A DNA stretch of 64,000 nt from Sialis fuliginosa (taxonomy: Eukaryota; Arthropoda; Insecta; Megaloptera; Sialidae), in assembly GCA_961205875.1 (NCBI GenBank), contig OY540819.1:3350501-3414500 (forward strand), given 5' to 3'. Below are positions 56,095 to 64,000 of the stretch, piece by piece (within the stretch, counting starts at the first letter, position 1; each line of letters begins with the position of its first letter). Position numbers and translations under genes: made by a program. The notes beneath the pieces were generated by a model. That model did not search any database. It saw only the letters and a list, made by a program, of their open reading frames with translations, and was not told the DNA's origin.

Positions 56095-56830
56095 AGGGCA
56101 TGTAAAAAACCCGTTTTTCAATTAAGGGGGTATTCTGCTCTAGAGGCATGAATTTTAGGTACTTTTTCAAGTGCAATAAGAAAAAGACAAACAATATTTT
56201 TTCTATCCATTATTTTACAAGATATTTATTAATATTTAAAGAAGACATTAAAAAAAAGTGAAAAAATTAAAAATTGAAAAAGATATAGGCTGATGAAGTG
56301 GGGGGTCCCAAAAAAATGGCGCGCGAAGTCTGTTACGATTGTAACCCTCTTAATATTCTGAAATGAAAAAATAAAAAAGATTATTAATCTACAGTAATGC
56401 TGCTATCGTACTAACTATAAATAATTTTTTTTGCTAAATTGCGGCTGCCTGAAAAAATGATAAATTTTTGTACCATTTTTTTGACTTTTCGAATTTTTTA
56501 AAAATAGTAAAAATTGAAAATTGGTGTTAAACTTTAGTTAGTTCGATAGAGAAATGTATAGAGAAGATTCACACCAAATTTCAAGAAAATGGGTTTAGTA
56601 GAACTTGAGAAATCATGACAAGAATTAAAAAAAATAGTTTCGAGAAAAACGCGTTTAAAGTTTCGCGTAAAGTTATGCGCAGTCTAATGCCGTGTCACTA
56701 AAATAGCTATATCTCCGAAAATAATTTTAATTTTGAAAAATCCTCTTAAGAACATATTCTTAAAGGGTTAAGCTTTGAAAATATGAAAAAAATCGATTTT
56801 TTCAAATTTCTAGAGCTTAAGTATAAAAAA
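56095..56830. mobile_element. Probable one-ended transposon fragment
   Basis: AATTAAGGGGGTATTCTGCT at about 56121 reads like a TTAA-adjacent terminus; downstream A/T-rich text with CGAGAAAAACGCG and ATAGCTATATCTCCG resembles palindromic repeats elsewhere in the window. No matching right end was found. Confidence 0.3.
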
Positions 56831-58328
56831 TATTTAAATTAATATTAAAAAAAAAAAACAGTTATTAAACTGAATTCAATTTGATCTCTTATATTCACGA
56901 ATAACACTTAAATTCCATTTACTCCGCTATAATAGGCATTTTTAGATTATACACTCGAATATTTAATGTTTTAAATAAAATAAAAATTAATCAAACCTAT
57001 ATTAAAAAAAAAAATAAAGGAAAATTTAAGTAATTATGCATAAGGTGAATATTTAACCATTTTAAAGGGGGGCCGGGGTATGTAAGTCCCACTAACTGTC
57101 CTTGGTTAGGACAATCTATAGGGACGAAAAATTTTTGGTTAGGTTAAAATATAGAAAATCACAATAAATAGTTACATCAAAAATATGTAATAAATATTCA
57201 TAAAAAAAATTTATAATTCAACAGTAAACCTTCCTCAAGGTAAAATTTTTTGGGTTATTAGTCAAAATACTTTCACCAAAATACATATATTGAAGGTAGA
57301 TATCGATGAAAAGTAAAATTTTGACGAACGTCTATTTAATAATTATTTCTAAACATACAAAAACAATTTAATAAATCAGTTAAACGGAAATTAAGTCTTA
57401 TACTATAATTATGTATAAAAATTAAATTAAAATTTATACTTTTTAAGTCAACCTTGTTAATATAAATAATTCTGCGCGATTTATATATAATTATATAAAA
57501 TTAAGTATAATTTATCAATAAAATTATATACAAAATAACACCTACTGAATTATTAATATCGAAATTTCTTGCATACATTATTTATAATAGTAAATACGAG
57601 TTTTAGGAAACAGTTTTAATTGGATGGTTTCAAATATTTAAATTTAAAAAGTATTACTTTTCTACTTCGTGTAATTATTTATTATCGAATGAATATTTTA
57701 AATCATAAATGCTATGCATGTATAAGAGAAAATTAAATAGAACACAAATTGATTCAATTATTATTATATACAAAGAATATGTAATTATTTTAATTTTTCT
57801 TTCTTCATTTTATAGCTACATAAAGCAATATGAAGTCTATTAATTAATGAAATAATAATACATATAATTGTTTTACTTTTAATATATTTTTTTACAATTG
57901 GTTATTTTTAAAGTTAATTTTTTGGTATTTATTTTATTATTATGCATTGGAATTTTAATGAACAATAGATAAAGCGAGCATACAATTAATGCATGAAAGT
58001 TACCACTGCACCTATTAGGGTAGAATATATCTAACAGTATGGCAGAAGCTACTAGGTGTACTTAATTATTTAAAAAAATACTATGAGTTATTTAATAACA
58101 GAATTGAAAAATAATTTGAAATCTCCCAATATATGGGTCAATCAGAGGCCATAACGACATTTTGAAAAATAGATTTGCTATATTGACATGTATGTACTTT
58201 ACATACAGTTGAATGAGAAGTAAAAAAAATGTTTTTCAATTTATTGGCCAATATATTAAAGATTTGTATGGCTTTCTAAAAAGTACATACTTCATTAATT
58301 AAGTACTATTTACTATGATGTTACCCAT
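56831..58328. other. AT-rich interval, no gene recognised
   Basis: Only short GC patches (57065-57140). No ORF of 60 codons or more, no repeat recognised. Confidence 0.4.
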
Positions 58329-58812
58329 GTAGGAAATGCCAGCTTTGACGATGAGCTCAACCTTGGTCCAATATTGGGTTGCCAGTGTTGCTTTTTCGAT
58401 ATTCGGTAACCTATTCTTTACTTAATCCAATCGTGCCCAGCGTTGCATATATGTAACAAAGCGCTTTTGTTAAGATTTTGCGTTGCTGTAAGATTGTTTT
58501 AATTCGAATGGGTTTGAAATCATACTTGGACTGAATACATCAACAATGCAAATATCAAAATCCCTGAAATTTTAGTATACTTAGATATGTATGCATTGAT
58601 GACAGAAAAATCAGCAATATCGGTAACAAAAAAAACCTTGGTCACGATTGGGTCAACCTTCAGATACCGACCTTCGAGTTACCTAGTTTTTACTCAAGAT
58701 TGGGCCAACTTTGGGCCAGTCTTGGTCGACAAGCCTTGACCGAGTCTTGTATGAAGTTATCATTTGTATCTTGGCCCAGTGTTGGCTAGCATTCTTTGTA
58801 ATTTCCTATATA
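58329..58812. mobile_element. Element with TGGGCCA/TTGG-rich interior
   Basis: TGTAGGAAATGCCAGC at the left and GCTAGC...ATTTCCTATA at the right are imperfect inverted ends. The interior repeats CCTTGGTCNNNATTGGGT at 58361 and 58636, followed by TTGGGCCAACTTTGGGCCAG. The left neighbour is AT-rich; the right neighbour is family F. Confidence 0.5.
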
Positions 58813-58823
58813 GGTATACCTTA

Positions 58824-59132
58824 ATTTTTTATTTGACTTAACCATAAAGACGAACTTATCTGAATTTTACCTTCAGTTCTTTTAAAATTTTTTTGAATGT
58901 TGACTCGAATTAATATTTTTTTATAGTAATTTCTCACATAATTCGCTCAGTTATACTGATTTTATTTTAAATCCATATTTTTTTATAATAATACCGCCCT
59001 ATATTTGGCTGAAAAAAACATAAAACATTATTTCAACCATCGTATTGTTGAAACAACTGAAATTCAGTTGAAGCAGTTACAAAACGGCCAATCTCGCGGC
59101 GAAGTTGGCACCATATTTTTTTTTTCAGTGTA
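58824..59132 (-). mobile_element. Family F element, copy 2
   Basis: Reverse complement of 16450-16760; ends ATATTTTTTTTTTCAGTGTA. The few differences suggest recent activity of the family. Confidence 0.8.
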
Positions 59133-60228
59133 GTCACGTTGGCAACTGAGTGACTCATTTACAAGTCTACTTTATAACTTATTCCCAGTTTTTTAGTTTC
59201 TGCAAGAGTAATTTATAATTGATTTCTTACACGTGACTTAGGTTAATTAAGAAATAATTCAGGTAAGTAATAGCAAACGAAACTAAAATTTTATAATAAT
59301 TATAATTTATTGTACAAAATTTTCAAAGAGGCCACCGCGGAAGACCTTAAGCAATTAAAATTCCTTTACAAATATTGCAATAGTGCCACTGAATTTAGTA
59401 TGTGTATTTTTTGAAAGTAAAAACGATTGAATGTAAGAACTATATAGTAATTGGGATAATATTTTACAAGGTGTGACACGATAATTACACATTTTACAAC
59501 GTAACTAAAGTAATTACACGTAATTGACGGAGCTGAACGTGGCGTGCGAAGTGAATAATTAGTGTCGTTTCACACGGGCACTATATGCAAGATGCAATAA
59601 ACAAACATTAAATAAATTGGTAAATATGGATAGTAAATTATTTTGAATTCACAAGTTGGGAAAGCTGACGAACTTATTAGGGCAATATAATTAATGCATA
59701 ATAATAAAGTTATCTACTATCTCTAAGTTGCTATATTCTTCGTGCTATCACCTTTGGCAACTGCTGTAAAAAATCTAATCTTCATAGGAGCCTGGCTAGG
59801 TAATTTTCTTCTCAATGATACGGTTACAAGAACTTATTATAAGATTGGCGCATGAATAGGTGTAAATGAGAAAAAAATATTGAGTTGAATTTTGTCCTTT
59901 GTACAAATATATTTTTGTTATAATACTTTCAAAACACTGATATTTTTCCAAGTAATGTACTGTTTTTATTTATCATATATATAACAAAAATTTATTGAGA
60001 AAAGTTATTCAGAAATTAGGTAAACCTGTGTACAAAATTTTAGACAACTTGGTATAATTTTTATTAAGTGAAGTTATAAGAAAAAAAATTAATTTGATAT
60101 TAATTAGTTATAAGATAATTCTTAATTTATCTTAAAATAATCAATTTGTAAGTTGTAAGATTTTTATGATATTTTTTATAGTGCTATAATTTTTTATGTA
60201 CTGAATAAGTTTTTTTCAATTATTACAC
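59133..60228. other. AT-rich interval with a less AT-rich patch
   Basis: 59520-59595 is less AT-rich and single copy. No gene recognised. Confidence 0.35.
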
Positions 60229-60765
60229 GGAAAAAAAAACTGTAAGAAATACAGTTTTTCCTGTCTATTCCGGAACTGTAATAATATAATTTTAGGCTGT
60301 GATATTTGCAGTTGATCAATCAATTTATATTGAGTATTACATTGCAGTCGAAAATTATATTATTACAGTTTCATGTCCGGTATTATAAACGAGCTAGCAA
60401 AATTTGCTAGCTTGCAAGCACTTCCAAATGAGGTTTCAAACGTATCTGACAGTTCTCTTTAAGTTTCATGAAATGTTTGACAATTTTCTCGCACTCTTGG
60501 TATGTTAACACCAACGGTATTAAAACAGTGGTGATAATTTGAAAATTATTTTGTACGGTCAAAGTCGCCAACTGTGTTACAATTGAAGTATCACTGCTCT
60601 AAATTCCATAGATACAGAAATAATACCCAATTTGAGAGTACTTGCAAGCTAACAAATTTTGCGAGCTCCTTTATAATACCGGACATCAGACAGTGTTTTC
60701 GCTTACTATACGAGATAAGTCGAGATAGACAGGAAAAACTATAATTCTTACAGTCTATTTTTTTC
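60229..60765. mobile_element. Palindromic MITE split by family L
   Basis: The outer arms GGAAAAAAAAACTGTAAG...TCCTGTCTAT (60229-60268) and complement (60725-60765) enclose family L. A second perfect 20-bp inverted pair AACTGTAATAATATAATTTT lies at 60274-60293 and 60351-60370. Without family L the host element would be about 220 bp. Confidence 0.75.
60373..60686 (-). mobile_element. Family L MITE, copy 2
   Basis: Ends ATGTCCGGTATTATAAA and complement; interior is the reverse complement of 32825-33155 (shared TTTTGTACGGTCAAAG and AACACAGTTGGC-like blocks). Inserted in the MITE 60229-60765. The minus ORF 60591-60797 starts beyond it and is a by-product. Confidence 0.85.
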
Positions 60766-60829
60766 ATTTGTAGATCATAAATAGAAAGGGTACTCAAATT
60801 AAGTTATAGGTAAGTATAGTAGTATTTAT

Positions 60830-61085
60830 TAAACGACCCCATCGCGACAAATGTAGCGTGTGTTTTGTGGAAATCCAGTTTTGCGAAACAACATTGGTGA
60901 GACGCAGTTGTTTGGCGTCGACCACGCCATCTATGTTAAATGGCAGCCGAGCACGCCAAGAGTCAATTGTTTTTGATATATTAGCGATCTCAGCAGTTGC
61001 TTGTCACTTCCCTCCCAACTCCCGATTGTAATTTATTAACATTCAATTGTTATGACGTAATTGTCGTCATTACAGTCGACATTTA
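60830..61085. other. Single-copy GC-richer segment
   Basis: Contains GCCATCTATG and AAATGGCAG (GCCAT cores, about 60928-60946) and TGACGTAATTGTCGTCA at about 61053, a near-palindromic bZIP-type site. No ORF. Candidate regulatory sequence by composition only. Confidence 0.35.
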
Positions 61086-63419
61086 TACAGGATGATCTAC
61101 AAATTAAATACTTACCCATATTAATTGTAAAAAATTCTTATAGAGATTGAAAGTTATTTGGGTCAAAAACGTGAGATTTATTATTTATGTATAGCCATTT
61201 GAAATAGTTATTTAATAAAATATTATTATTGTTTTAAATGGAGTAGGAACTTCATTACACTCAAATGAACATTGGAATACATAAAAATAATTAATTCATT
61301 GTATATGTGTTTATGGATATAATTTAACTGTCAGATAAGGACTCAGTTTCGGCTAAAAATAGTTACTAACCAGTATTGAATAGCACTAATTCAAAAATGT
61401 ATTCAGAAATCGAAGAAAAAGTTGCAATATAGTTCTATTAAAGCCCTAGATCTTTAATTTTAAAATATGTTATTTTATTGTGTTTTTAGAACACAATAAC
61501 CATTTTTGTACTTATAAGAAAATAAATCCTTAACTTGGGTTTTACTATCATAGTTAATTAATTAATTAATTACGCCCATTTAGCCCCAAATTGTAATTTC
61601 TCCTTCAGGGATACTAGATTTTGAAAAATAAAAAAATATAATTTTTAACCACACTGCAAATTTTTGTTATCTAAAACCTTAGATAAGAAAATATAAAAGA
61701 CAAATAACACATTACCTACCTAGCGTTGTTACCATATTGCTCTACGAGTCATTGGCGTATCATTCAGATTTTAAAATAAATATCAATTGTTTTGAATTAT
61801 AAAATAAATTAATAATAAATGTTTTATATTGTCTTTAAAAGTATTTCAGTGATAATTGATTAACAGAGAAATGTCTATTTGGAACTATCATCTCTCATAC
61901 ATACTAAATTCAATTATAATTTAAAGCATATTTTCATATTATGAACTTTCAACTGACGCCTCTGGGATAATATACATGGAAATGACGATTATGACATTTA
62001 AGAAAAGATGTCAGCCGTAAATTTGTTGGTAACACTTTTATATACGGACTAGCATTGGTTATACAGTCTTTCCAAATCTAACAATAAGCCTAAAACAGAA
62101 GAATCATCGATCGATACCCATTATGTATTAAAATCTATTTATAAAAAAATAATAATAATGATAACGTATAGTTAATTATTTTACATTGTGAACAATTAAA
62201 TACCAATTTGAAAAAAAGTTAGAACACATATGAAACATGCTGTACATGTTTATTTGCCGCTATAACGAGCACATTTTACCGGGCTTGCGTTTATAATTTA
62301 TGGCCGAGCTGATGGTTGACTTGTAATTAATAAATATCATTTACATTTGACGTAATAAAAACCATGCAAGTTATTATTATATTTATGTTTTATTTGTTTT
62401 TCATGCAATTCTCCATCGAAATGTAAAACTATGTACACACACACATATTCATGCGTCTGTATTTTAATTAGAATAAATTAATTCGTTACATATCGCATAC
62501 TAATAAGTGTTAATAACTGTTTGTAATACAGTAATATGTAATTAGGAGTGTATTAATTGCAAATAAAATATTTTGCCTGTGGTTACAATCATCATAATAT
62601 GTAACCGGGAAATGTAGTGTTAGATTAAAATGTAATTTTGTGGATTTGCTTTCTATTTTAATATTTTGCAATGATGTAGTAGGATTTTATATTGTTTATA
62701 ATTGTTTTTTTAAACAATATAACAATTAATTAAATATATGTAGTCTGCATTAGTGTTTTTCAACCTGTGGGGAGCAAGTAAAAGTGAAAAAAGATCCAGT
62801 TGTTAAAACAAAAAACTTTATATAACTATTTATTTGAACAAAATATAAAATTAAATTTTTAAAAAGCAATCATAAACACCATAACATTTTTTTATGATTA
62901 GGGGGCGCCACAAATCTAATATTTATGTAAAAATTGAACACGTACTAAAAAATGCACTGGACCACGAAGATTATTATTATATTTTAATTTTAGGTATGTT
63001 AATCTTTAATATGAAATATTTTTTGTTCGAACTCTTATCTATAATTTCAGGAGACAGTTTAAACTAAATAATATTACTTGATAAATTGAACTTACGTTTA
63101 AAAGTTTTTGCAACAATAGGGAAACATTAGCAGAAAGAGCAGATTTTATTGTTGCAAAGCAGTTTTTTCCCAACTTTTAGCACCATGGCTATTTCATTTA
63201 AAAAATGTTGCATAGCAGGTTTTGTACGCACAACGACGATATATGTACATTTCACACAACATTTGGTGTGTGTAGAACATGAATCGATACACAAGTCAAT
63301 TTTTCGAAGAAATCTGTCAAATTTATTGTAGATTCATAATTTAATATTTTTTATAGTAAGGTGTAGTGTATATTTTTTTCTGAACCCCATTTTAAGCAGG
63401 TATTAACAATTCACGAGTC
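61086..63419. other. AT-rich interval, no gene recognised
   Basis: A TTAATTAATTAATTAATTA run lies at about 61555. A 60-codon frame (63149-63331) has no motif. ATCGATCGATAC at about 62107 echoes 30285. No transposon ends identified. Confidence 0.4.
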
Positions 63420-63427
63420 GTCTAGGT

Positions 63428-63677
63428 CATAGATGTCCAACCTTTTGAACCTTCTGGGCCGCATAGCATAAACTCAATTTACTAAGGGCCGCAGGCCAGA
63501 ATATAAAACTGAGGGCTTTTTTTTTGGTCGCGTCAATTTAAATTCCTAATTTTATTGAATAAATAAAGATTAAATAAAATAAAAACTGAAGACCTTTTTT
63601 TTAGTCGTGCTAATTTCAATGCAGGTTTATTATTATTTTTTAAATTATCTTCACGGGCCGCAGGTTTGACAAGCTTG
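63428..63677. mobile_element. hAT-type MITE with an 8-bp target duplication
   Basis: CATAGATGTCCAACC and, on the other strand, CAAGCTTGTCAAACC are the ends, flanked by GTCTAGGT at 63420-63427 and 63678-63685. GGGCCGCA blocks just inside both ends are typical of a widespread hAT MITE style. 250 bp, noncoding. Confidence 0.85.
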
Positions 63678-63685
63678 GTCTAGGT

Positions 63686-64000
63686 AGATGGAAAAACCTA
63701 TAAACGAAGTTATCTGAATACATAAAATAAAGAACACACAATCTCTAGATCTTTGTGATCTAGTCTTGACACTAATTTACTTAGGTTTGTCTATAAATTA
63801 ACATAAAACATTGTACCGCTATCGATACCCATTGCAGTACAATCGTTATAAATGCCATATTAATTGCCGGCGAGATGTATATTTATGTTCGAATTTCCAA
63901 TTTCAACACATAATCATTAAAGCAGTTCCTAAGAGTTATTTTAATCTAACAGCTTGTTTGCTAAGTCGTTTTCCAAATTGTTAAATGTATGCTGGCTATT
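63686..64000. other. End of the window, no feature recognised
   Basis: Contains one TATCGATA (about 63822). Nothing else supported. Confidence 0.35.

Overview
This is a strongly AT-rich eukaryotic nuclear window, almost certainly from an insect. I found no intact host protein-coding gene, rRNA, tRNA or CRISPR array. Open frames are short, lack recognisable domains, and mostly fall inside repeats. The window therefore looks like intergenic DNA or the inside of a very large intron. A moth or butterfly (Lepidoptera) is my best guess. The support is Helitron-like 3' ends of the form GCGGGCGAAGCCGC...CTAG|T, a repeat opening with TAGGGTTCCGAAG followed by a (CCGT)n tract, and an interstitial (TTAGG)4. 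This is pattern recognition, not a database match.

The window is a mosaic of small non-autonomous transposons, many present as two to four copies here. Families named in this annotation are: A (TACAGTCGC ends; 1, 22371, 37389), B (TATCGGTATGG...GGAAGTAAAA; 2194, 29342, 48104), C (TAAGGTACTGGC ends; 6859, 9866, 30376, 42415), D (AGGGTTCCGAAG ends; 8247, 50438, 52345), E (TGCTTCCTCG/CGAGGAAGCA; 15777, 18741, 39068), F (CACTGAAAA; 16450, 58824), I (CAGTGGCG; 19988, 46105), J (27789, 41577), K (28761, 37604), L (ATGTCCGGTATTATAA; 32825, 60373) and N (10915, 35195, 40345). Three hAT-type elements keep exact 8-bp target duplications (11012, 38646, 63428). A piggyBac-like element sits between TTAA sites (12896), a Tigger/pogo-like element between TA sites (26995). 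A decayed mariner transposase lies at 35946-36560 and a LINE C-terminal remnant near 7185.

The most striking structures are: (1) a 760-bp element at 31204-31963 whose two ends carry phased ATTCTATAGAAT dyads, including a perfect 44-bp palindrome; (2) a foldback element at 43564-44412 whose inverted ends are 15-bp tandem arrays with a 60-bp higher-order period; (3) a 141-bp satellite array at 25550-26578; (4) a 274-bp near-perfect inverted repeat at 17470-18092; (5) a filled and an empty insertion site side by side at 2137-3447; (6) a cluster of GGCTGACTACTGG motifs at 52462-53014.

Between the transposons lie stretches that appear once in the window and are visibly richer in G+C (255-550, 10600-10810, 14191-14440, 15300-15500, 22980-23400, 28220-28640, 38040-38330, 42080-42360, 45613-45990, 49940-50437, 55550-55880, 60830-61085). 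These are the best candidates for host regulatory sequence or unrecognised exons. The 22980-23400 island carries a strong G-quadruplex motif and GAGA/GCCAT motifs.
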